Position numbers and translations under genes: made by a program. 64,000 nt of DNA from CAVUPF01 sp963803755 (GTDB lineage Bacteria; Actinomycetota; Thermoleophilia; Solirubrobacterales; 70-9): NCBI GenBank assembly GCA_963803755.1, contig CAWDNP010000003.1, positions 270,260-334,259 on the forward strand, read 5' to 3'. Shown piece after piece: positions 16,740-24,464 of this stretch. Position 1 is the first letter of the stretch, and each line of letters starts with the position of its first letter. The notes under the pieces were generated by a model. That model saw only the letters and a program-made list of their open reading frames with translations, searched no databases and was not told where the DNA came from.

Positions 16740-16984
16740 CACCCGCGCGCAAACGAGGCGGGCGGAGTGCTGCGCGAGGGCCGGGCGCTCCTGCAGGGAA
16801 GCGCCGTCTGCGGGCGCTGCGGGCGCAAGCTCTCCGTCTACTACGCCGAGCGCCACGGCTACAAACCAGACTATAATTGCCGCGGCTCCGAGCTGGCCAA
16901 CGGGCGCAGCAAGTGGTGCGTGCGGGTCGGGGGCGCGCAGATCGAAGCAGCGGTTGCCGACTCGCTGCCGGTGGCAGTGTGACG
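16740..16984 (+). pseudogene. Serine-recombinase zinc-ribbon fragment inside the intron
   Basis: A plus-strand fragment reads REGRALLQGSAVCGRCGRKL, then YNC and KWC, then GGAQIEAAVADSLPVAV. This is the recombinase zinc beta-ribbon of large serine recombinases. The resolvase catalytic domain and the recombinase DNA-binding domain are missing. It lies where the middle of the intron RT should be, on the opposite strand. Confidence 0.72.
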
Positions 16985-16989
16985 ATGGC

Positions 16990-17539
16990 TCCAAGCACGC
17001 CTCGATGTCTGCCTCGAGCACCCACTCATAGGAGCGGGTGCCGAGGTAGTTGATCTCGGCGATCACGTCCTGCGCGCGCCGGAAGGGCCGAAATCCATAG
17101 GAGCACGGCTCGAAGTCCGCCTCGAATATGGGCTCCAGCACAAGCTTAAGCGCCGCTTGGCAAACCCGGTCGCGGACGGTTGGGATGCCGAGCCGGCGCA
17201 ACCTTCCGCCGGACTCGGAATCATCCGCTCCCTGACCGGCAGGGGCCGAAAAGCTCCTGCCCTCAGGTCCGCCCGCAACTCACCAAGAAGCGCTTCGGCT
17301 CCACGCCAGGCCTCGACGTCGCGGACGGTCTCGCCGTTCACTCCGGCCGAGCGCGACCCGACGTTACCCCGGACCCGCTCCCACGCCAGCGTGAGAAAAG
17401 CCGGGTCCCAGACGAGGTTTGCCACATCATCGAACCGGCGATCCTCGTCCTCGCCGGCCCACCGATGCAGCTTGGTCTGCATCTCCAGTACCCGCGCCTT
17501 GGCCTCTGCGGCGCTCGGCCACGGTGTGCCGGTATTCAC
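16990..17539 (-). pseudogene. Group II intron reverse transcriptase/maturase, N-terminal half
   Basis: From the ATG at 17539 the ORF shows the intron-RT N-terminus (RSAGVNGETV and ELRADLRAGAFRPLPVRE). A frame break near 17225 follows, then RRLGIPTVRDRVCQAALKLV, SYGFRPFRRAQDVIAEI and YEWVLEADIEACL, that is, RT blocks up to the catalytic-palm strand. After about 17000 the sequence stops matching: the YADD block, maturase domain and any endonuclease are absent. It cannot encode an active RT. Confidence 0.85.
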
Positions 17540-18089
17540 CGGCAGCCTCCTGGTCTTGCAGCACTCTCACTGCGGACCCGCTGCCCGCCTTCGCCATGTG
17601 GACGGCTTTCCCGTCCTCGGACTACTACGCGGGCTCCGCCTCCCCGGCGCATCAACAGACGACGTGCCTGCCCGACCACCGACGCGAGGCTGGTGGGGCG
17701 GGCGGCGCCGGGCGGTTCCCACGTCCGCTGAACCGCTTGACGGAGGAGATGTCCAGCTATGCCCCTGCGGCATCGCCACGCCTACGCCGCAGACCTTCGG
17801 CGTGGCCTCCGCGGCCGACGACATGAAAACGACCGCGAAGTTGCCCGCCACCATCAGCGAGCACGCACCGCTACCCAGCCCAGATCCGCCAGGTTGGAGC
17901 TGGTGGACACACTTGAGGGGGTTCAGGCGCTGGTTTCTTACGTACACCTCCCGGCGTTGTCGGGGCTGCTGTCCACCCTCACCTGCGCCTCCAAGGTCGG
18001 GCTGCTCCCAGCTTCACTCGGCCCGCTGCGACGGGCCAATGGCAGTTCCTTTCATCACCGCACGGTTTCAGTGGCGCCTCGTGGCGCTC

Positions 18090-18456
18090 GATGTCCATGT
18101 GCCAGAGCTGCTCGGGGCGCTCACCCGGAAGTGGCCGGGGCGCCACCGGCGTTCTCGAGGGGCGGCGCTGCAGCAGGCGCTCGGCTCGCATCACCCGCTG
18201 GGCCCGCTTGCGGGAGATCGGCCGTTCTCCCTGGCGGCTGGTAAGGGCCGCGACCATGCGGGTGCCGTCGGTCGGGTTGACCCTGGCGAGCTCGACGATC
18301 GCCCGATCGACGGTCCCCTGTCGCCGGCCGCGGGCCCGGGACGGGTCCTCGGCTTGGGGGTTCGGTAGATTGCCTGCCGGGAGATCTTCATCACGCGCGC
18401 CACGACGGCGACCTTGCGACTTTTGGCCACTAGCCGGCGGGACCGGGCGACGCGCT
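18090..18456 (-). pseudogene. IS3 orfB, 5' part
   Basis: Reads VARSRRLVAKSRKVAVVARV and MKISRQAIYRTPKPRTRP, then after a frame break TVDRAIVELARVNPTDGTRM and RPISRKRAQRVMRAERLLQR, ending in QLWHMDI where the intron begins. It corresponds to the N-terminal HTH_21 part of an IS3 transposase. Confidence 0.75.
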
Positions 18457-18461
18457 CTCTC

Positions 18462-18760
18462 ACTCCCAGCCCCGCAATGCTTCCCCCGCGATCTTCAGCT
18501 CGTGGGTCTTTTGCCCAAGGCTGCGCTTCAGCTCGCGGATGCGTTCCGCCATCTCCCTCTCTCCCTGGCGCTCGTCTTTGCGGGCCAGGGCGAGGCGGCC
18601 GCCCTCCAGCAGCTTGTCGCGCCAGGCGTAGTAGAGGGTCTCGGCGATCTTGTGCTCGCGGCAGACGTCCCTTGACGGTCCGCTCGCCGCGTAGCCCTGC
18701 CAGCACGATCTCCAGCTCCTGGGAGGCCGTGAACTTGCGGTACTTGCGTTGCTCTGCCAA
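18462..18760 (-). pseudogene. IS3 orfA (helix-turn-helix protein, one frameshift)
   Basis: Starts with RKYRKFTASQELEIVLAGLR, a typical IS3 orfA. One extra base near 18672 breaks the frame. With it removed the reading continues DVCREHKIAETLYYAWRDKL and a coiled coil to the TGA at 18462-18460. Confidence 0.75.
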
Positions 18761-18906
18761 CTCGATCTCCTTTGGGTCGAGCGGCCATCCTGCGTGGCGC
18801 CCGAGCGATCTACGTCAGGCGGGTGTCAACGCGGGGGTGGGGTCCAGGCCAGGCCCCAGACTCGTCGGAAGAGCACCAACTCAAACCGACGAAAGGAAGC
18901 ACCACG

Positions 18907-19750
18907 ATGGCCGAGAGCCAGAGCATGACGACCCCCGAGGACCTCGTCAAGGCCCTGATCGAAGAGCACGCCGACTTCCTGCGCGAGGCGGTGGCGATCG
19001 TCGCCGCCCAGATCATGGAGGCCGAGATCTCAGGCGAGATCGTCGCCGCTCGCGGCGTGGTTTCACCTGAGCGCTCAACCCACCGAAACGGCTACCGCCA
19101 AAGGCTCTGGGAGACCAGGGTCGGGGAGATCGGGCTGGCGCTGCCGCGTAAGCGCTCGGGAGCCGCCTACATCCCCTTCTTCCTTGAGCCGCGCCGCCCC
19201 TGCGAGCAGGCGATCGTCTCGGTCGTCATGGAGGCCTACGTAAACGAGGTCTCCACCTGCAAGGTCGACCGCTTGGTCGAGCAGCTGGGGATCGCCTCGA
19301 TGAGCAAGGACCGCGTCTCGGCCCTGTGCCGCGATCTCGACGAGCGCGGGTCGGCGCCTTTCGCAACCGTCCCCTGGAAGGCGCCTTCCCCTACCTCTGG
19401 TTAGACGCCAAGCACCTGAAGGTCAGGGATCGCGGCTCGGTGCGCTCCAAGGCGGCGGTGATCGCCTACGCCGTGCACGAGACCGGGCGCCGGGAGGTGA
19501 TCGGGATCGAGATCGGCGAGACCGAGTCGGAGGCCTTCTGGGTGGAGTTCCTGCGCGATCTGGTTGCCAGGGGCCTGGCGGGGGTGCGGCTGGCGGTCTC
19601 TGATGAGCACCAGGGCTTAAAGGCGGCGATCTGCCGCATCCCCGCCTGCCCCTGGCAGCGCTGCACTTCGCGCGAAACATGCACGGCCACTGCCGTCGCG
19701 ATGAGCGCGGGGCTTGTCTCCGCCGCCCTTGCGCGAGATCTTCCGGGGTA
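18907..19750 (+). pseudogene. IS256-family (mutator) transposase, truncated
   Basis: The ATG at 18907 follows a GGAAG. The protein shows the IS256 N-terminus, STHRNGYRQRLWETRVGEIG, EAYVNEVSTCKVDRLVEQLG, and after a frame break near 19345 PYLWLDAKHLKVRD (first catalytic Asp) and a second Asp region ending CPWQRC. A second break lies near 19668. The reading stops at the edge of the inverted pilin copy at 19752, so about a third of the transposase, with the catalytic Glu, is missing. The junction shows that the pilin copy arrived after, or together with, loss of the IS256 end. Confidence 0.82.
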
Positions 19751-19751
19751 A

Positions 19752-20284
19752 TAACTAGCCGTTTTTCCAGTTGCCACCTGTCGGACAACCGCCATGACCT
19801 GCAAGCGTGCAGGTGAACGTACTTTCACCTTCCTTGTTTTTGATCGTGAATTTGTTGCCGTTGCTCGATTCCGAGAACGACTTCGAATTCAGTCGGTTCC
19901 GCCTTCGGGATTGTGATGGTCGCACTCTTCAGCACCGGTTCGATGGCCTGGAGCTTGAGAGGAGTAGCTTCCTTGAAGCTGCCATTGTTTTCGGTCGAGT
20001 ACGTTCTCAATCGCGACCTCGGCACTGTTGGCGTAGGCCTTCGCCCTTGCGTCACTTGCCTTTTCGCGCTGATTGAAGAACGCAGGCAGCGCGATTGCCG
20101 CCAGGATGCCCATGATGAGCATCACTACGAGAAGCTCGATCAGCGTGAAGCCGGCCTCGCTCTCGCCGTTGAGCCGGGCACCAACCTTGGCCCGGAGAGT
20201 CTGGAGAAACATTAGGTACCTCCAATGGTCCTATCGTTTGCGCCAGAGCCCCGTCGCGTAAAGCCACGTGGTGTCCTTTGACCC
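19752..20284 (-). repeat. Inverted duplication of the pilin cassette, arm 2
   Basis: Reverse-orientation copy of 13119-13650. The intervening 6.1 kb holds pilD, IS982, the IS3/intron block and IS256. Homologous recombination between the arms would flip that block. Confidence 0.93.
19755..20212 (-). pseudogene. pilA: Second pilin copy PilA2 (two frame breaks)
   Basis: The ATG at 20212 has the same GGAGGT and the same first 80 residues as pilA1. It carries the same extra base after AEVAIE, plus one extra T near EFEVV that is absent from copy 1. If both are corrected the C-terminus reads NKFTIKNKEGES where copy 1 has NKFAIYQKEGES, and then both end FTCTLAGHGGCPTGG. The substitutions keep sense codons, so the patch looks like a pilin sequence variant, not random decay. 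As it stands it is probably not translated to a full pilin. It could serve as a donor cassette for pilA1 by gene conversion, which is inference. Confidence 0.8.
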
Positions 20285-20345
20285 GATGGAGACACGAGGG
20301 CTTTGCGCCCCCCAACCCGATGGCGGGACTTCGTCTTGCACCGAA
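20285..20345 (-). promoter_or_regulatory. Altered GEMM-like leader ahead of pilA2
   Basis: The leader shares GCCAGCG and GGTGCAAGA with the leader of pilA1 and contains the core-like GGCGCAAAGCC. The 3' half of the aptamer (the GTTGC/GCAAC hairpin and the closing-helix strand) is missing or replaced, and the GNRA hairpin is not clear. It is either a decayed riboswitch or a variant I cannot classify. Confidence 0.5.
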
Positions 20346-20719
20346 ACGCTGGCGGATTCTTCACTCACTCTCCATCGGCAATCGCCTTATTTTCTTTAGA
20401 TCTAAATTTGGGTGCATATCGCTAGAATCTTGAGTACATATAGCGAGATTGCTCGGGGGGAGTCCGCTCGCTGATCGGGATCCCGGTGTCCACCGTCAGG
20501 CTCACACGACACAAGCCTGTCGGTCCGCTCTGAGCTTGAACGGGTGCTCGCGTCCGTCGAGGCATCGGCGATGAACTCGGAGGCAACTGTCAGAGATACC
20601 CCCTGGGAGTGACGAACTCGTCGTAGCCGGTATGGCCCTGCGTATAGGAGTCCGCGGAAGCACACCGTCAGAGGGCGACGACGACTCGCAGAATGCAGCA
20701 CCACTTCTCAACGTCAGGC
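20346..20719. other. Intergenic region downstream of the pilMNO cluster
   Basis: About 370 bp with no recognisable gene. 20385-20450 is AT-rich and is a likely place for the promoter of the pilA2 leader on the minus strand. Confidence 0.4.
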
Positions 20720-21610
20720 TCAGTTGCCGTGCTTGTGAGAGCCGAGGGGGGCAAGATGGAGCTTTTTGGTCACGACGAGATGGACTTTCAGCAGTTCGAT
20801 TCTGAAAGTACGATCTTGAGAGCCGTAGACGAATGTCTCTGGTTTGCCTGGTTCCAGCGCTAGCAGCTGGCAGGTCTGTGAACCGAGAACGCAGATCCCT
20901 TCACCGAAGGAGCTTACGCTGGAGGACACTAATAGCAGCGCCTTTTTGCCGTCCTTGGTGACGCCCATGAAGATGACTGCCGGCTTCGTGCGGCTGGGCA
21001 GGACGGTCAGCTCCGGGAGGTTGCGGCGAACCTGCGACTCACTCTTGCTAGTCGATGCCTTGCCGTTCTTCGATCCGACCGTAACCACCCGCACGTCGAT
21101 CGCGTAGGAGAAGAAGGTCAGGTGGCGAGTGACGTGGGTCACTTCGCTGGTTGTCTGGGGTGAGGTCACGGGTGCGGATGAGGTCCCAGGTGACGACCCG
21201 GAGGTGCTCGATTCGCTCGAACTACCACCTCCGCTGCTCGTCGTGGAGGAGCCCCCGGCGGACGTCGATTCGGCGTTGGGGTACTGCTGCTGGAAGGGAT
21301 CCTTTGCACGCAGGTAGCTGAGCCTTCGATGGTAGGAATGCAGGCCTTGGGTGGTTTTGGCCACCACGAGCTCGCCGGAGTGGCTCCTCGAAGTGCTCGA
21401 GACCGCAAGGGCGGCGACAGCGCCGGGGCGGGGACTCCCCGACCCGGAGGACTGGCTCAGCGCGATCGGCACCGCGACGATCGCCACGACCAGGACTGCG
21501 ACCAGGGGGAGCAAGTGGCGTTCGCGCAGATCGTAGAACAGGTCAAGGAGCGCGTCGGGGACCTTCGGCTCCGGGAGCTTGATATCTGGGCCTTTCTTGA
21601 GCATGTTCAT
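20720..21610 (-). CDS. Membrane-anchored protein after pilO (possible PilP-like partner)
   Basis: A 296-residue protein whose start overlaps the pilO stop (ATGA). A cytoplasmic Pro-rich start (KGPDIKLPEPKVPDALLDLF) is followed by one membrane helix at about 34-55, a Ser/Gly/Thr-rich linker (about 105-155) and an extracytoplasmic beta-rich domain with a Cys pair (ICVLGSQTCQLLAL). It has no lipobox, so it is not a classical PilP lipoprotein, but its place after pilMNO and the architecture suggest a structural partner of the alignment complex. I do not recognise the family. Confidence 0.6.
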   Translation of the reverse strand: MNMLKKGPDIKLPEPKVPDALLDLFYDLRERHLLPLVAVLVVAIVAVPIALSQSSGSGSPRPGAVAALAVSSTSRSHSGELVVAKTTQGLHSYHRRLSYLRAKDPFQQQYPNAESTSAGGSSTTSSGGGSSSESSTSGSSPGTSSAPVTSPQTTSEVTHVTRHLTFFSYAIDVRVVTVGSKNGKASTSKSESQVRRNLPELTVLPSRTKPAVIFMGVTKDGKKALLLVSSSVSSFGEGICVLGSQTCQLLALEPGKPETFVYGSQDRTFRIELLKVHLVVTKKLHLAPLGSHKHGN

Positions 21611-22443
21611 TTCGAGTTGGAAACGGTTGTGGACGCCGCGGTAGAGGATTCGCCCGGGGACGTGGTCGCTGCCGTCGGGGTTGCGGTTGAGGGGGCGGTT
21701 GGAGTGGCGCCCGCTGTGACGCCCTGGCTGGGTGGGGTGAGGTAGGTCGTGACCGAAAAGGTTGCTTCAAGATCGGAAGAACCCTTACTTGCTTCGGGTG
21801 CGTTAAGCGCGAACCCATTGAGCGTCACCAAGCGCCCGTCGACGGCTACATGCCCGCGGCCGGTGTGGACTAGCGAGTCGATCCTTCTGATGAAGTCGGC
21901 GACATGGGAGAAGTTGCCGTTGAACGCGAGTTCGTAGGGCATTACGGCGAGACCGGCCGGACCGATCGTCGCACCCAGGGGCAGCAGCGAGGCGGCGACC
22001 TCAGTTGCCGGCACCGTTGCCGCAGTCGTCACGCCCGTGGAGGAGCCGCTTGATGGCGCCGCGGTGGTGGCCGTCGCTGTCGAAGCCGCTGGTGCCGCGG
22101 TGCTGCTACCCGCAGTTGCCGCGAGCTGGAAGGTGTTAAACCTCACTTGCGTGCTCTGGGAGATCTGGCTCAGTTCGAACAGGAGCGATGAGGTGTCGTC
22201 GGTGGGCGGGACTGCCTTTCCCAAGACCACGATTTGCTGATAGTCAGTAGGGAACTGACGCCGCGCCGCGATGGCCTGAGTAGCTTTGGTTTGTGATTCG
22301 GCCAGCGAGCTATGTAGGTCGTTTACTTGTCCGCCGAGAGAGCTGGCTTCCTGGCGCTTGGGACCGAGGATTAGCAGCCAGAAGCCGACGGCGAGCACGG
22401 TTACCACGAGCATCGAGACGATCAGGCGGTTGGTGGCCTTCAT
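21607..22443 (-). CDS. pilO: PilO-like alignment protein
   Basis: I choose the ATG at 22443 (MKATNRLIVSMLVVTVLAVG), one base after the pilN stop. A longer upstream reading would be an Arg/Pro-rich shadow of pilN. The protein has 278 residues: one N-terminal membrane helix (about 6-25), a coiled coil (about 32-60), then a periplasmic-type ferredoxin-like domain interrupted by an Ala/Thr/Ser-rich stretch. The C-terminal tail is also low complexity. PilO dimerises with PilN to link the PilM ring to outer parts of the machine. Low-complexity insertions of this kind also occur in neighbouring PilN. Confidence 0.85.
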   Translation of the reverse strand: MKATNRLIVSMLVVTVLAVGFWLLILGPKRQEASSLGGQVNDLHSSLAESQTKATQAIAARRQFPTDYQQIVVLGKAVPPTDDTSSLLFELSQISQSTQVRFNTFQLAATAGSSTAAPAASTATATTAAPSSGSSTGVTTAATVPATEVAASLLPLGATIGPAGLAVMPYELAFNGNFSHVADFIRRIDSLVHTGRGHVAVDGRLVTLNGFALNAPEASKGSSDLEATFSVTTYLTPPSQGVTAGATPTAPSTATPTAATTSPGESSTAASTTVSNSK

Positions 22444-22444
22444 C

Positions 22445-23254
22445 TCAGCCTTCCCCCCCTTCGGATTCGGCCTTGGAGGACGAGCTCGATGGGGTCGATG
22501 ACGCCGTGGTGGTAGTGCTGCTGCTCGGCGGAGTCGATGGGCTTGTTGCCGTGGTCGAACCAGCCGTTTCGCTTGAGACCGGCGCTGCATCGAAGGCGGC
22601 GACAATCTGGAATCCGGCGATAAAGGAGCGGGTTTGGCAGGTCGCACCGGCTCCGCTAGAAGACGCAGCTGAGCCGCTGCTGGCCGAGCTGCTGCCGGAT
22701 TCACTGGGGAGCGTCGAGGACTGCACGCCCACCCGAGTCACCCCGCCGATCTCCTTCAGCGCCTGAACAAACCCCGCGACGGCGGCCTGGCTGCTGGCAC
22801 AGCCAACCAGCTCCAGCGCCGGGCCCGCGATCGAGGAGCGAAGTGGAATGCTGGCGGCGCCGCTTGGGGTGACCTGCGGGTTGTCGGTTCCGGTGAGGTT
22901 GGTCAGCCAGACATCCGGAGGTAAGACCAGGGCCAGTTCCCGCATCACCCGTTCCCAATTGAAACGGCTGTTCGCGAGGCTAGTCACGGTGGCGACGCGC
23001 TGGTCGTGGATGTCTTTGAATTGGGTGTAGGAAGCGAGCCGGGCGGCGTGTGCCTTCGCCACGGCATCTTCTCGTTCAAGCTGGGCGACTTGGGCCTTGC
23101 GTTCGGAGATCTGGTTATCGGTGACGACTAGCAGCGTCACTCCGGCGAGAGCGGCGATCAGGGCACCAATTACGATGTAGGCGATGGGTCCGCCGCGCAT
23201 TGCGGCTCGTCGCCCAAGGCGTTGCTCGACCGGAATGAGATTGACAGGGCGCAT
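22445..23254 (-). CDS. pilN: PilN-like assembly protein
   Basis: A 269-residue protein beginning MRPVNLIPVEQR, matching the conserved N-terminal peptide through which PilN binds PilM. A membrane helix (about 24-46), a coiled coil (about 48-80) and an extracytoplasmic domain with DVWLTNLTG follow. The tail is Ser/Thr-rich. Gaps of 2 bp from pilM and 1 bp to pilO indicate one operon with coupled translation. Confidence 0.9.
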   Translation of the reverse strand: MRPVNLIPVEQRLGRRAAMRGGPIAYIVIGALIAALAGVTLLVVTDNQISERKAQVAQLEREDAVAKAHAARLASYTQFKDIHDQRVATVTSLANSRFNWERVMRELALVLPPDVWLTNLTGTDNPQVTPSGAASIPLRSSIAGPALELVGCASSQAAVAGFVQALKEIGGVTRVGVQSSTLPSESGSSSASSGSAASSSGAGATCQTRSFIAGFQIVAAFDAAPVSSETAGSTTATSPSTPPSSSTTTTASSTPSSSSSKAESEGGEG

Positions 23255-23256
23255 GT

Positions 23257-24351
23257 CTATTGGTCCAGTGCGAGGCCGTAGGGAAGGGTGAGTCGGGCCG
23301 CGGATGCGGGATCCAAGCCAGAAAGCGCCTCCGGATGGCCGATCGCAATCGGCAGGCCGAGGACCGGCTCCATCCGCTCGGCAAGTCCGGGGATGGCACT
23401 GCCGGGACCGCCAAGGACGATGCGTTCAACCGGCATCGCGCCGTTCTGGGCACCGTAGAAGTCGAGTGAGAGGCGTAGCTCGTCGAGAAGGGAGGAGGCG
23501 CCACTCTCCATGACCGTCCGGGTCTTGGTGATTGTCTCTGGGTCGCCCTCGATAGGCTCCTCGGATTCGGTGAGGCCGACATGCCCTAGCCACATGCGGG
23601 CGTTCTCTTGGCTCAGCCCAGTCGACCCGGCGAGGACCTCGGCAATTCCCTCCAAGCCGACTGGAGAGACGCGAGTAAAGAGGCACGCACGCCCCTTTGC
23701 GATCGCCAGGTTGGTGACGTCGCCGACGTTGCAGTAGAGAACGGTTAATGTGGTCGGGGCGACAGCGCCCTCTTCGTCGCTGTTCTGAGGTGCAGACATC
23801 GGTGTCTCGGCTAGGGCCCGAATCAGGCCGAAAGCTGAGAGGTCTACTCCGACCGGTCTCAAATCGGCGTCGCGAAGCGGCTTTAGCGTCGCCTCGATCA
23901 TGTCCCGGCGGGCAGCGACGACGACCACGTCGATCTGTGCAGGGGCTTCATCGGTAGCCGGGACGCCGCCTATTACCCGATGGTCGAGAATCGCTTGATC
24001 GATCGGCATCGGGATCTGTTCCTGAGCTTGAAAGCGCACCGCTGCCTCAAGCTTTTTGGGGTCCTCTATCGCTGGTAACCGCAGGGTGCGAACGACGACT
24101 CGCTGGTTAGCGATGCCGAGGCGCACCCGACGGGAGAGCTTGTGCTCGGAGAAGAACCCTCGCAGCACCTCGGCGAGAGCGCCGGGATCAGTGACCTCAC
24201 CGTCGTGGAAGGCCCCGGATGGCATGGGGGCGACTGCAGTCGCGCTCAGCTCGGTGGTGCCATTGACGCGAACTTCGGCCGCGGCCACGCTACCCGCCTC
24301 GATCTCGAGCCCTACAAGTGCGCCGTCCTTTTTTTTAGTGATCTGGAGCAT
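23257..24351 (-). CDS. pilM: PilM actin-like cytoplasmic pilus protein
   Basis: A 364-residue actin-fold ATP-binding protein that forms the cytoplasmic ring of the alignment complex. It shows GLEIEAGSVAAAEVRVNG at the first phosphate loop, VDVVVVAARRDMIEATLKPL, the second phosphate region VLYCNVGDVTNLAI and the adenosine loop IVLGGPGSAIPGLAERM. Length and order are normal. It is first of the pilMNO operon, with about 110 bp upstream before the pilX-like gene. Confidence 0.94.
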   Translation of the reverse strand: MLQITKKKDGALVGLEIEAGSVAAAEVRVNGTTELSATAVAPMPSGAFHDGEVTDPGALAEVLRGFFSEHKLSRRVRLGIANQRVVVRTLRLPAIEDPKKLEAAVRFQAQEQIPMPIDQAILDHRVIGGVPATDEAPAQIDVVVVAARRDMIEATLKPLRDADLRPVGVDLSAFGLIRALAETPMSAPQNSDEEGAVAPTTLTVLYCNVGDVTNLAIAKGRACLFTRVSPVGLEGIAEVLAGSTGLSQENARMWLGHVGLTESEEPIEGDPETITKTRTVMESGASSLLDELRLSLDFYGAQNGAMPVERIVLGGPGSAIPGLAERMEPVLGLPIAIGHPEALSGLDPASAARLTLPYGLALDQ

Positions 24352-24464
24352 TTAGCTGTCCTGCCATGGTGCTGAGAACCTCTGGGGCGTTTCGTCAAGG
24401 CCTAATCGACCGATTGGCCGGAAACCTTTTCCTTGCGACTACGCAGAATTAGGAAAACCTTTCG

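Larger units (their letters stand above)
16503..18089 (-). mobile_element. Group II intron inserted in IS3 orfB, ORF internally damaged
   Basis: Removing 18089-16503 rejoins the IS3 orfB codons for DI (ending 18090) and TSIWVAEH (from 16502), in frame. A 34-nt domain V lies at 16600-16567: it begins GAGCCGGA, ends TCCGGTTC, and has the AGC triad and a GCGC-TGAGAG-GCGC upper stem. The 3' end is CTAC and the 5' end GAGCG, one base from the GUGYG consensus. A reverse transcriptase ORF begins about 550 nt inside, as expected for domain IV. At 1,587 nt the intron is short because the middle of its ORF is missing. A serine-recombinase fragment sits in that gap, so it can move only if helped in trans. 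Confidence 0.85.
15987..18790 (-). mobile_element. IS3-family element, split by a group II intron
   Basis: Minus-strand IS3 remnant. orfA lies at 18462-18760, the first part of orfB at about 18090-18456, and the rest of orfB from 16502 down to a TAG at about 15983-15985, which touches the IS982 end. A 1.6-kb group II intron separates the two orfB parts. Several single-base frame breaks occur in orfA and orfB. I could not define its terminal inverted repeats. Confidence 0.8.

Noticed and set aside
17157..18368. 403-codon plus-strand frame in the intron
   Set aside because: It lies antisense to the group II intron RT and 5' structured part and has no domain.
22444..22704. Upstream start for pilO giving 87 extra residues
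   Set aside because: The extension is Arg/Pro-rich, lies inside pilN in another frame, and an ATG at 22443 directly after the pilN stop gives a normal PilO start.
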